Part shown: one piece after another, positions 47,483-57,520 of the stretch
Layout of the letters: each line of letters opens with the position of its first letter
Position numbering within the stretch: position 1 is the stretch's first letter
From: Orobanche coerulescens
Taxonomy: Eukaryota; Streptophyta; Magnoliopsida; Lamiales; Orobanchaceae
Reading direction: 5' to 3'
Assembly (NCBI GenBank): GCA_033398695.1
Contig: CM065802.1
Location: 207,409,096-207,473,095 of the forward strand
Length of the DNA stretch: 64,000 bases
The notes under the pieces: model-generated
The model's database searches: none
What the model was told of the DNA's origin: nothing
The model's input: the letters and a program-made list of their open reading frames with translations, nothing else
Program-made: the position numbers and the translations under genes

Positions 47483-48970
47483 TCATTTTTTTGGTTTTTT
47501 AAAAATAAATAATAATAAAAGAAATAAAGAAATTGGGTTCCCTCCCAACAAGGGCTCATTTAATGTCATTAGCTTGACAACTTCCTGTTTTAGTCGTGCG
47601 ACGGCTCTCCAAGACTTATGCTCTAAATAAGGCTTCACCATGAGTCCATTCACTTGAAATGACTCTTTGGTGCATGGATTTATCAGTCTAATTACTCCAT
47701 ATGGATATACTTCCTCAACCTCAAAGGGTCCCGTCCAGCGTGATTTTAGATTACCTGGAAATAATCGCAAACGAGAATTAAACAAAAGTACTTTCGTACC
47801 CGGTTCAAGGTGCTTGAGGTTAAGTTTCCGGTCATGAAGTCTCTTGACTTTGTCATTCTAGATCCGATAATTCTCATACGCTTTGTTTCTTAACTCGTCT
47901 AATTCACACATTTGGAGCAGTCTTTCCTGTCCAGCTTCTTTTAATTCCATTGAAACGGCCTTAATTGCCCAATAAGCTTTATGTTCGATTTCAACTGGAA
48001 GATGACAAGGTTTTCCATATACTAGACGGTAAAGGCTCATTCCTAATGGACTCTTGTATGTTGTTCGATATGCCCAAAGTGCATCGACCAATTTATCAGC
48101 CCAGTCTTTTCGAGTTGGGCGCACAGTTTCTTCCAGGATCCCTTTTATCTGTCGGTTGCTTGTTTTAGCCTGACCCGACGTTTGTGGATGGTAGGGGGTT
48201 GCAACTTTATGATTTATACCATTTTTGGCCATTAGCTTGTCAAATATCTTGTCGCAGAAGTAGGATCCCCCATCACTGATTATTACCTTGGGGGAACCGA
48301 AACGGCTGATTATGTATTCCTGTACAAACTTAATAACAATATTAGCATCATTAGTCCTTGTGGGGATTGCCTCAACCCACTTGAACATATAATCGACTAC
48401 TAAAAGAATGTACTCGAAATTCCCAGATTTAGTGAATGGTCCCATCAAATCAATTCCCCATACATCAAAAATTTCTATGACTAAATTGATCGTGAGGGGC
48501 ATATCATTTATTTTTCCGATATTACCAGTTCGTTGACACCTATTGCACTGAACACAAAAATGATGTGCGTCTTTAAATAATGATGGCCAATACAAACCAG
48601 ATTGAAGAATTTTGTTGGTAGTCTTTCGTCCGGCAAAATGTCCTCCGCAATGAAGTTCATGGCAAAAGGTTAGTACACCTTGTTGCTCATCTTCTAGGAC
48701 ACATCGTCTTATGATTTCATCTTTGCATAATCGAAAAACCCATGGTTCATCCCATAAGTAGTTTTTGCATGACGATAAAAACATTTTCTTTTCTTGGTAA
48801 GAAATTTTAGGTGGGAGCATTTCACAAACCAAATAATACACAATATCGGCAAACGAAGGTACCGAAGAAATTTTAAATAAATTTTCATGTGGAAAAGATT
48901 CCACAATTTGTTCATGTTTGTTAATTATTTCTTCTGTTATTTTTAAACGAGACAAATGGTCTGCGACCAC
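47483..48970 (-). pseudogene. ATH1 integrase (Athila type)
   Basis: 48970-47858 reads VADHLSRLKITEE, an HHCC module (CHELHCGGHFAGRKTTNKIL ... CVQCNRCQRTGNI), a D,D-35-E core (FDVWGIDLMGPFTKSGN; KVIISDGGSYFCDKIFDKLM; TPYHPQTSGQAKTSNRQIKG) and WAYRTTYKSPLGMSLYRLVY. HPQTSGQ with SNRxIK is typical of Athila/Tat rather than chromoviruses. One stop at 47858 (ENYRI-stop-NDKV) separates the C-terminal part (LFNSRLRLFPGNLKSRWTGP, 47483-47785). No chromodomain. It is otherwise open over 370 codons. Confidence 0.93.
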
Positions 48971-49293
48971 ATTTTCACTTCACTTTCGTGCTTTATTTCC
49001 ACATTAAATTCTTGAAGCATTATAATCCACGGAATCAACCGAGGTTTCGCTTGTTGCTTTGTCAACAGATGTCGTAAAGCTGCATGATCTGAATGTACAA
49101 TCACTTTAGATCCTACAATATAAGATCTAAATTTATCCAGTGAGAATATTACAACTAATAATTCATTCTTGGTTGTTGTATAATTAACCTGCGGATCATT
49201 CAATGTTAGACTAGCATAATAAACCACACGGAGCGTTTTATCAATTTGTTGGCCTAAAACTGCACCAACAGCTCGGTCAGATGCATCACACAT
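48943..49293 (-). pseudogene. ATH1 RNase H
   Basis: CDASDRAVGAVLGQQIDKTL, VYYASLTLNDPQVNYTTTKN with ELLVVIFSLDKFRSYIVGSK, then IVHSDHAALRHLLTKQQAKP and WIIMLQEFNVEIKH. Acidic catalytic residues D, E and D are present. It overlaps the integrase frame start, showing a frameshift near 48960. Confidence 0.88.
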
Positions 49294-50001
49294 AATTTTG
49301 AAAGGTAAAGACTAATCAGGGGCAATTACGATTGGTACGTGGTTCTTTTCTCTTTCAAAGTTTGAAAAGCACTGAGACAAGCATCATCGAAAATGAAGGA
49401 AGCATCTTTGGTAAGCAACGTGCAGAGAGGTTTACTTATTTTTGAAAAATCTTTAATAAACCTTCTTTAAAAATCGACATGTCCTAAAAAAACTCCTGAT
49501 TGCCACATTGTTTGGTGGTGGTAATTTTTGAATAACATCAATTTTTGCTTTGTCGACTTAAATTCCACGATTTGACACCACATGACCTAGCACAATGCCA
49601 CTTTCCGTCATAAAATGACTTTTTTCCCAACTGAGAGTTATATGACATTCAATACAACATTCAAGTACTTTGGTCAATCTATTGAAGCAATCATTAAAAG
49701 ATGATCCAAATACTGAAAAGTCATCCATAAATACCTCAATAAAATCGCCGATCATATCCGAGAAAATTGACAGCATGCACCTTTGAAAAGTTTCTGGTTC
49801 ATTGCATAATTCAAATGGCATTCTTCGACAAGCAAAAGTTCCAAAAGGGCATGTTAATGTGGTCTTCGATTGATCATCGGGTGCCACATGGTAATACCCT
49901 GAAAGTCCATCAAGAAAATAATAGAATTTGTGTCCTGCAAGTTTGTCAAGCATTTAGTCAATAAAAGGAAGAGGAAAATAAACCTTTTTGGTGACGGCTG
50001 T
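49294..50001 (-). pseudogene. ATH1 reverse transcriptase, C-terminal part (cut by ATH2 LTR)
   Basis: 50001-49558 reads TTAVTKKVYFPLPFID, stop (CAA to TAA by position of the usual FIDQM), MLDKLAGHKFYYFLDGLSGY, DDQSKTTLTCPFGTFACRRM, ETFQRCMLSIFSDMIGDFIE and the catalytic VFMDDFSVFGSSFNDC. The thumb region 49294-49557 is frameshifted but recognisable. The N-terminal part is missing because the ATH2 LTR starts at 50002. Confidence 0.9.
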
Positions 50002-51329
50002 TGTTGGTTGATTCTTTAGTCTAATACTCGCAAGCGCACGATTTGTTCGATGTAGGTATGCGTTGCAAGGTCGATTCCACAGGGAGGACTATAATAGTGA
50101 AGTCAAATTATTCCTATCGTTTTGAACCAAATTAAATTAAATTCTAACCTAGTCCCAAATAATTTGATATTGGAATGTTATAATAATTGCATTAAATAAC
50201 TAGTAATTTTTAAGTAGATTTTAGATAAATTGATTTTAAATAATTTACTAGGGTTTAGAATCTACCAATGTCTATTTATTATTTAATTATATTTTAATTC
50301 CAAGAAATTCAGGGAATAGATTCTGAAATCAATCTCACTATTTCCCTATAGATTTGACAATAAGTACAAAATTATAATTCAAATATAGATTTTCCTTCGC
50401 TTGAAAAATATAATTTCTAAGCATTACATGTATCTAATTTAATGGAAAACAAATAATCAAAGAAATTAACTAATATCAATAATCACAAAGCAATGGGGAA
50501 TTTATAACTATCAAAAATACGTGATACAATTGATGAAATAATATTCCCCTATTGAAGCGAAAATCATAATCGTTAAAAACATTTATTTGGAATTATTATA
50601 TAAATATTAATAATAATATAGACATGGTTTCATCATAACCCGGTAAAAGAAAATTACTCACTCATAATAACAACACAAATAAATAAATATTCCATAATAT
50701 TATTACTCAAATATAATTTTATTACATAATATTTTTATTTCTCTCCCTTACAATAATATCTCTCTATTTTTTCTCCTTTTTTCTCCTCCCAAAACACTAC
50801 ACATTCATCCCCTATTTATACTACTTCATAATCAATAAAATAATAATTTTTATAATTTTAAAATCCCACCACCAATAATACAAGGCTGCCCATTAATGCT
50901 GATGTCATAGATGACATCAGCAGAGAGTTGAATTTCCGGTCCAATCGGGTGTTGACACGTGGCACAATATGGTTCGTCTATTTAATTGTCCTTCGAACGG
51001 TCATAACTTCTTCATACGAACTCGGATTCGGATGAGTTTTTTTTTAAAATGATCGTCTCGACGAGACGAATAAAATGAGACCAGTCGTGACTATATTTGA
51101 ATTTTATAAAAATATCGCCCTTGAACCAATTGATCTGTCTTGTACCGGTTGGTTAACCTGCAGATATAATTTAATTCCAATTAATTATCCAAAAATGACA
51201 CAAAATTATAGAAAATTCTAACAAAATGAAATAATATAAATATATGGTAAAATAAATAAATTATCACACAAAACACATAATTATATACATAAAATACTAA
51301 TAAAAATATTACTCAAAATATACCAAACA
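50002..51329 (-). repeat. ATH2: single LTR of an Athila/Tat-type element (1328 bp)
   Basis: The minus strand starts TGTTTGGTATATTTTG at 51329 and ends CAACCAACA at 50002. Directly upstream is AAGATAAGTGTGGGGAATT, the polypurine tract of such elements, so this is a 3' LTR rather than a clean solo LTR. TATA box TATAAATAGG at 50811-50820. A 17-bp palindrome TCGTCTCGACGAGACGA lies at about 51054-51070. No genes; AT-rich. Confidence 0.75.
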
Positions 51330-51372
51330 AATTCCCCACACTTATCTTTTGCACGTCCTCGGGCAAATCTTA
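51330..51372 (-). other. ATH2 polypurine tract and last bases of its interior
   Basis: GAGGACGTGCAAAAGATAAG then GTGTGGGGAATT on the minus strand. Only 43 bp of the interior survive before the oppositely oriented TEK3 LTR. Confidence 0.7.
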
Positions 51373-51526
51373 TGTAATATCCGGATTTATTATTATGTAT
51401 CTCATCTGTATTCGAGCCCTGTATCATTCGGATTTATGATCTCGATAATTGGAGTATGTTATTTCTCACATTGGTATCTTTGTACATAAGTATATCTTCA
51501 TGCAAATTTTCTCATGCAAACTCGTA

Positions 51527-51752
51527 ATAGCGTACGCTAAGAAGGTAGCTTAACGCACGCTATCAGCTACTACTAGCGCACGCTATGAATGTAGGACTTG
51601 CGTGCGCTAGGTAATCAATTATTGAGCTAGGCGGCTAACACATGCGCCAGCCGGACATAGGACCGGATAAGATTCCCGCGGATGAACCTGGACAGTTTTG
51701 GAGTCAACTCTTATTAGCGCGCGCTAAGGATGTATAGGTAGCGTGCGCTAAT
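51527..51752 (+). repeat. TEK3 promoter palindrome array
   Basis: Six TAGCGTACGCTAA / TAACGCACGCTAT / TTAGCGCGCGCTAAG-type units directly upstream of TATA, with variable spacers. Confidence 0.85.
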
Positions 51753-51771
51753 CTGCTTTTGTACAGAAAGT

Positions 51772-51779
51772 TTATATAT
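51772..51779 (+). promoter_or_regulatory. TEK3 LTR TATA box
   Basis: GTTTATATATGGGC, 20 bp after the last upstream palindrome. Confidence 0.65.
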
Positions 51780-52605
51780 GGGCCAGCACTCCATTTTGTT
51801 CTCATTTCCTTCGTTCATCTTTCGTTTTTGAGAGACCAGAAGACATATCATCTTCCTTAGACACACTTATAACACATCCACTTGATCATTGGACATTGGA
51901 TACTTCTTGTTATTGATCATTGAAGGGAAGTAGAACCTTAGAGTGACATATAACCAACCGGAGTCAGATTCTACCTTTGGAGTTCAGTGATTTCGTCATA
52001 TTAAGGTATGTTGATTCTATCTCCAACTCTAGATTCGTGTTATGGAGAATAAGATGATCATGCTAGCAAAATAATGAGTTTCTTGAGTGAATTATCCAAA
52101 CCACATCATGTTTGGAATATTGAGATGATTATGCCTTAAGCACCTTGATTATGAACATCATGATTCGAATCTTATTACAATGAACAAGTAGGGGAAGCTT
52201 CTATCATTGGTAATCCGAATCTAGTAGGTGTTTTCATAGCAATCATGGACTTGACTTTAACATCATTATTGTTAGACGAATCTAAAGGATTGATCATGGA
52301 AGGATTTATCTTGTAAAGTTGGAATGTTAATCAAACTACATAATGATAGTTTTTGATTGATATAAAGGTGTTGATATCGACCGTTAAGCCTTCCGAATTA
52401 TCGCATGAAGAATTGTAATCGAAATGGAATATGGTTTCATAATAGTATACATATTCTTGAATCCGAAGTTGTTGTTATCCGTAAGATCATTCATAACCGT
52501 ATGAACATGATATTCATGGAGGTAACATGAATTAACACTGAAAATTTTATTTGGTTTGATCATGTTGAGATCAGTCTACTGCCCAGTAGTAAACTGTCAT
52601 GCACA

Positions 52606-52825
52606 GTTAGCGCACGCTAAGCTATGTAGATTAACGTGCGCTATCGAGCATGAGTTAACGTACGCTACGTTTGGTACGTAACGTACGTTAGTCCATCAGA
52701 CGAGTCAGTCGGCTGATCAGTGAAGTACTGACCATGCATAGTTAGCGTACGCTAGGCTTTGTTGTTTGCGTGCGCTATCGAGCAGACTTAACGCATACTA
52801 CACAGAGTACTTAGCGTGCGCTAAG
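52606..52825 (+). repeat. TEK3 downstream palindrome array
   Basis: GTTAGCGCACGCTAAG, TTAACGTGCGCTAT, GTAACGTACGTTAG and further copies, about 850 bp after TATA. Confidence 0.85.
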
Positions 52826-53383
52826 AGGTTCAAGCAGATTACATTTTATAAGCTTTTGGCCGTAAATCGAATTGTTAGACATTCGTACGACGTGAGATAA
52901 ATTCTATATTATTTATTTTGTTAAGGTTCGAGCTTGTTACGTGATTGATTGAGGGGGGGCGACCTTCGAGTGTTCATTTTCGTGGAAGTATTGTTCTTGT
53001 CTTCAAATCCAGGCAAGTACCTTATTTGTTTTATGTATTGATGTTATACATATTGTCGTGCATGTATGTCATTGTTGTATGTCCACCTCGTGTTGGTCCG
53101 ACGGGATCATCGGGGGATCTATACTAGCGTGCGCTGGATCATCGGACGGGTTTTTCTACCACGGGTTGGTCTGATGGGATCATCGTGGGTTCTAGGCAGT
53201 GAATGCTGGATCGTCGGAATTACCATGTGTATGTTATGATATCTTGTTGTGATTATCAGTTGTGTATGTCATTTATGAGTTTCTCGTAGGAGAAGACTCG
53301 TTGGTATTTTTGTCGTTTACGTTATTATTCTTCGTGAGATATGAATAATATGTTGTGGTACTTGTACTAGCATCGTTGTGCTA

Positions 53384-53397
53384 ACCCCTTCGGGGGT
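53384..53397 (+). other. TEK3 LTR hairpin with UUCG loop
   Basis: GCTA-ACCCC-TTCG-GGGGT, a five-pair stem with the closing C-G of the stable UUCG tetraloop; the same motif as in TEK2. Confidence 0.7.
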
Positions 53398-53757
53398 GAA
53401 AATTTTGTTTATGTTCAGGATCCAGGAGAGCGGGAAAACAACCACTGGAGCTGCATGACGACGAGGGTGCAGCGTGATGTTCCGACTGGGTTTATTTGAC
53501 TGTTGTTTGTTGGTTATTTCAATAAGTACTCGAGTACGTATTCGTTTATGATGAATTTGAATTTGGTGATGTATTAATAAGTTTCTGTTGAACAATTGTA
53601 TTTTCAGTATTTGGTCAGAACTGTTGTATATTAATTCCGTTACTTCCATTCATTTGTACCTGTTAATGTCTGTTCAATTCTCCAGCCTTGTAAATCCTTA
53701 TGTAAAGGATTTACGGCGCTGTAATATTCCTGAATATATCGGGGGTCTTATTGAATA

Positions 53758-53769
53758 TGGTATCGGATC
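53758..53769 (+). other. TEK3 primer binding site
   Basis: TGGTATCGGATC, one change more than LARD1 from the initiator tRNA form. Confidence 0.8.
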
Positions 53770-53987
53770 TAAGATTATGGATATCTTGGCCGTTGGTTTA
53801 AAATAGGGGTCATTTATGTCTTTTGAGGTAACCGGCTGCGAATAACATCACTGTACTGCCTACGTCTTCGTGCAGGCGGTGGTTGTAAGTTCCTAAACTC
53901 TATCTCGTCCTTTGCATGTTATATTTTCTTGTACTTGAGCATTCGAACGATATTGTTTCCTGTATATTGAGTATTTATGCTTACAGT

Positions 53988-54110
53988 ATGTTGAGAGGCG
54001 GACGTGGACGTGGTCGCAGTCGCGGACGCAGACGAAGGAATGCTGAAAGGGAAGCGTCGCCTTCTAATCAGGCCAGTCATAGCTCAGGCGAGCCACAGAG
54101 ATCTGGATGA
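53988..54110 (+). pseudogene. TEK3 gag N-terminus, truncated
   Basis: MLRGGRGRGRSRGRRRRNAE then SPSNQASHSSGEPQRSG and a stop. The RG-rich start matches the TEK2 gag start. The capsid part is absent: sequence changes to an Athila ORF just after 54110. The ATG follows TTACAG, the same context as in TEK2. Confidence 0.75.
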
Positions 54111-55245
54111 TAACGCAACAATGGCCAACTTATAGGTGTCTCACGATGGAGTTTCTTAGCACTTTTACCATCAGAAGAGATTCGGTGACTCGTGAACCAA
54201 CCGAAATAATATTCCGGCTCAACAATAATGACGAGAGGCCAACCATCAACTAGCTGGAAGACATTTATCATGTGAGACACAACGGACACTACCAAATAAA
54301 CCGATTCGCATGTGAAACCTATTGGAGAGCTATGGTGGAATACCCGGGAAGCGAGGCACGATATTACGTTGCAAAATCGGCTAAAGGATCGAATCTTCGA
54401 AATCTAATACTCTGATACCTACACAAGGTGATTGCAAATACTATTTATGGCCGAAAGGAGACCGGGCCTATTTCACTCCGAGAATTATACATCCCGACCC
54501 ACATGCTCGATAACACAATTCCAGCCACCGGGGCAATGATAGCCGAACATTTTGAGGATATTGCGACGAAGTCGAAAGGGGAGATATGGATAGGGGTTTG
54601 ATTACCCCTATCGCACTTCACTATGAGATTTCCTTAGCTCAGAGGAATCCCCTACCAAAAAACAAGTTGCTCTCTATCTCTGTGATGAAAGTTATGAACA
54701 TCCTGGATTACGAATAGCGCACAGTCTTCCTCCAGACCGACAATGACCATTTTCTTCTCCCAAATACGCCTCTGACGACCATAAATAATATTCGGGACAT
54801 AGGAAATCTGCAGATGGCTACGGAAGCGCACCGACGAGCGTGGATGGGGATGGCAGCTGGATTGTCTCCCCCATGTCACAGCCCTCTTGACCCAAATGTT
54901 CGACCTCGGCGCATTATGGATGAAGACAGAGCCGAGAGGATGGAAGAGGAAGAGGCTTATGAAAGAGGCCCGGATGAAGAGGAAGAAGAGGAGGACGAAG
55001 AAGAAGAAGAAAGCCCCAGATATCGGCCCGAGACGTCAACTCAGGCCGAAACTAGACATGCCCCCTCGCGTCCAACATTAAGGGAGGAGTTCGTAGCCTT
55101 CCGAGAGGAGTTCGCCTCCTTCCGAGAGGAGACTAGACAAAGGCGAGAGGAGGCTAGACAGGAGTGGAACGAGAAGTTGTCTCTTTTGAGACAAATGCAC
55201 GAGTGGCATGTCCAGCAAGGCCACTTCCCTCCGCCCCACCAGTAA
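54111..55245 (+). pseudogene. ATH3: Athila ORF-1 family / env-position protein, broken
   Basis: The first frame reads MEFLSTFTIRRDSVTREPTE, IIFRLNNNDERPTIN, a stop (54251), LEDIYHVRHNGHYQINRFAC, YYVAKSAKGSNLRNLIL, a TGA (54413), YLHKVIANTIYGRKETGPIS, LRELYIPTHMLDNTIPATGA and AEHFEDIATKSKGEIWIG. This is the domain arrangement of Athila ORF-1-type proteins. A frameshift leads to LQMATEAHRRAWMGMAAGLS and an open C-terminus (54814-55245) with a strongly acidic Glu-rich stretch, a coiled coil (REEFVAFREEFASFREETRQ) and end GHFPPPHQ. Same architecture as the ATH1 remnant 3081-4260. Function unknown. Confidence 0.75.
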
Positions 55246-55255
55246 AACCCGTCGT

Positions 55256-55357
55256 AAGTATTTCTTGACCAATGAAATTCTTTTATGGAAATATTATACC
55301 CCCTTCGTGCGTATACTCTTTAATTAAAGTTTGGGGGGCTTTGGTCAAGAAATACTT
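55256..55357 (+). other. ATH3 perfect 16-bp inverted repeat after the ORF
   Basis: AAGTATTTCTTGACCA (55256-55271) and its exact inverse TGGTCAAGAAATACTT (55342-55357) enclose about 70 bp ending in AAAGTTTGGGGGGCTT, a polypurine-like tract. It starts 10 bp after the stop codon of the ATH3 ORF. Confidence 0.8.
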
Positions 55358-56801
55358 TGTTACTTTTGTTTTATTTGTTTTTGGATATTATTCTGCTTGT
55401 TTGTTTATTTTTGCTTATTTTTTTTGGAAGACTTGTTCTTGGTGTGTTTTTATAAACATTTGGTGTGTTTTGAGCATCTTGCAATTTTGATACAAACTTT
55501 GAAGTATGAACTCTTTTTCTTGGATGCCTCGGGATTTATTTCGTTGTTTTGATTTACAAATCGAGGATAATTTGAAGGGGAAAAATTGTTGATAATCGAA
55601 ACGGGTGTGAAATTGAATAAGTAGTTTAATATCTTGGAGGTATGAACAAATCTACTTGTGAGATTTTGAGCCTTCATGTATTTTCAAATATGCAAGTTTC
55701 ATTGTCGAGTGTTTCATTCGTGATTTAAGGCTCTAGAACTTGCCTTGGTATCTTGTTTAAAACTACTAGTGTGTGTGCAATTGAGTGAAAATGATTTTAG
55801 GTGCCTTTGATCTTAACCCTTCGATTTTGGCCAAACCCGACATTTGATTATTCCTTAAATAAACCCAATCGAACTCATTGTCTATTTCATTGTCAAACCA
55901 CATATCAAACTTTCCATTGCTATAATCCTTTGACCCATACTTGAGCGATTAGAAATTATTTTTGACGAGGCTACATATATCGTGGTGACAATGGGTGATA
56001 TACATATTGTTGGGAGTGTTGAAATGGAGAAAATAATTACTCCGCTATTTTTGGGAACTTAGTAACCGGGTGTATTCATGTGATCCATGTTTACATTCGC
56101 GTAAAACAGTTACCTTAGATATGAGTATGCTTGGAAGCAGTTGTGTATGTTTTGATCCTAGTAATCGGGTGTATTCATGTGACCCATTGTTACATTAGCG
56201 TAAAACAGATCCTAAAAACAACCCAAGCAAAAAAAAATAAGGAGGGCTTAAGGCTGCGTTTCTCACTTTCAAAAGTGCTTGTTGCAAATGTTACATAGTT
56301 AAGGGGTTGAAAGAAGCAAACTTCAAAAATCTTGAGCTTCTAAGTGATTATGGTGATTTAGTTCTAAATTGATCATGCCAATTTATTTTAGCCATATTTA
56401 TCCCACCTCGACCCAAGCCTACATTACAGTCGAGTAAAGTCCTTTTTGATTCACAATTTTGCATACACAAAACAGTGGTAGAGATGTAGACGATTGGCAA
56501 GCCTATAGGGTTCCTTATTTCATTGAACGAGTTCCGAGTGTATACTTATCCCTATATCACTTTGATAGTGAGTGAATACACTTGACCAGTGAGGTTTATA
56601 TTCGCCAAGTATTGACTATGATGTTAAGGAAGCACCCCGGAGATTTGAAAATTTTGAAGAACTCAACTTATTTTACTTGAAGCGTATTGAAGAAATTTTC
56701 GAAAAGGTCCTTTGAGGTATGTTGAGAGTGGAGTTCCCCTTGTGAGTGATTATTTTAAAGTGCATTGCTCGGGACGATCAAAGTTTAAGTTTGGGGGGAT
56801 T
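55358..56801 (+). other. ATH3 3' untranslated region with polypurine tract
   Basis: No gene. 56045-56105 and 56158-56215 are two copies of a TAGTAACCGGGTGTATTCAT...GCGTAAAACAG repeat also found in ATH1. Purine tract AAGTTTAAGTTTGGGGGGAT at 56781-56800 precedes the LTR. Confidence 0.7.
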
Positions 56802-57217
56802 TGATGAGTCGATTCTTGATCGACTCATTCTATTCTTTTTAGTCGTGTTTTTGTCTGCTTTTTAGTATTTTGTTCTCTTTTATGCGTAGTATGTTGTGTT
56901 TTTAATTTATAGGTAGACAAGCGAAGATTGTGGTGAAATATGCGCTTTCATAGCCAATATTGGAGTTTATGATGATCAAGAGCTAAAACGGGGCCTAAAA
57001 CGATAAAAGATTGAAGCAATATCGGTCGTATTTTCTAAATTCCAGAATCATCACTCCGAATTGAGATGTGTTCTCCTTTGATCTAAATTCCTCGTGAAAT
57101 TAGCTTCGAAACGGTATATCATACGCTAAATTTCGAGGTGTATTGATACAAGAACGAAGGATCAAGCCGAAGAAGACCAAAAACCGGAATCAAAACAAGA
57201 AGAAGCAACTCGACTGT

Positions 57218-57441
57218 GTCATAAGACACGGCCAGGTCTCGTTCCAGTGAGAATTTCAGTTTCCGGAAGAGTACAACACGGACGTGTCATAGGACATGGC
57301 CGAGTCACGATCCAGTCTAATCTGCACTTCTAGCGCAGTATAACACGGTCGTGTCATATGACACGACCGGGTCCAGTGGACAGAACACTTTGCAATTTCC
57401 AGGATAGTGCGACACGGCCGTGTCCCAGGACACGGGCCGTG
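57218..57441 (+). repeat. ATH3 LTR palindrome array (ACACGGCCGTGT)
   Basis: Four blocks of the form ACACGGNCGTGTCATANGACACGG, e.g. AACACGGTCGTGTCATATGA and GACACGGCCGTGTCCCAGGA, about 70-110 bp upstream of TATA. Confidence 0.8.
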
Positions 57442-57513
57442 TCACTTTTCGGTGCAAGTCCATTTCTTTGACCTTTTATACGATTTGGATGAATTTTTTG
57501 GCACTTTTAGCTT

Positions 57514-57520
57514 TATAAAA
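57514..57520 (+). promoter_or_regulatory. ATH3 LTR TATA box
   Basis: CTTTATAAAAAGG; an alternative CTTTTATACG lies 40 bp upstream. Confidence 0.5.

Larger units (their letters stand above)
51373..53752 (+). repeat. TEK3 5' LTR (TEK2 family)
   Basis: TGTAATATCCGGATTTATTA at the start; the 3' end aligns with TEK2 (GCCTTGTAAATCCTTATG, then GATTTACGGCGCTGTAATATTCC), but the terminal TGTTACA is mutated to TCTTATT. TATA at 51772-51779 (TTTATATATGG), palindromes at 51527-51610 and 51713-51752 upstream and 52606-52825 downstream, GGTCCGACGGGATCATCG repeats at 53094-53170, and an ACCCC-UUCG-GGGGT hairpin at 53384-53397. Confidence 0.88.

Noticed and set aside
47092..47502. 136-codon plus-strand ORF with repeated CAVS/SYSEFL words
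   Set aside because: Arises from the tandem array between ATH1 integrase and the env-position ORF; both strands are open for the same reason.
50002..51329. Clean solo LTR
   Set aside because: A polypurine tract adjoins its start, so interior sequence was present; it is better seen as the 3' LTR of a truncated element.
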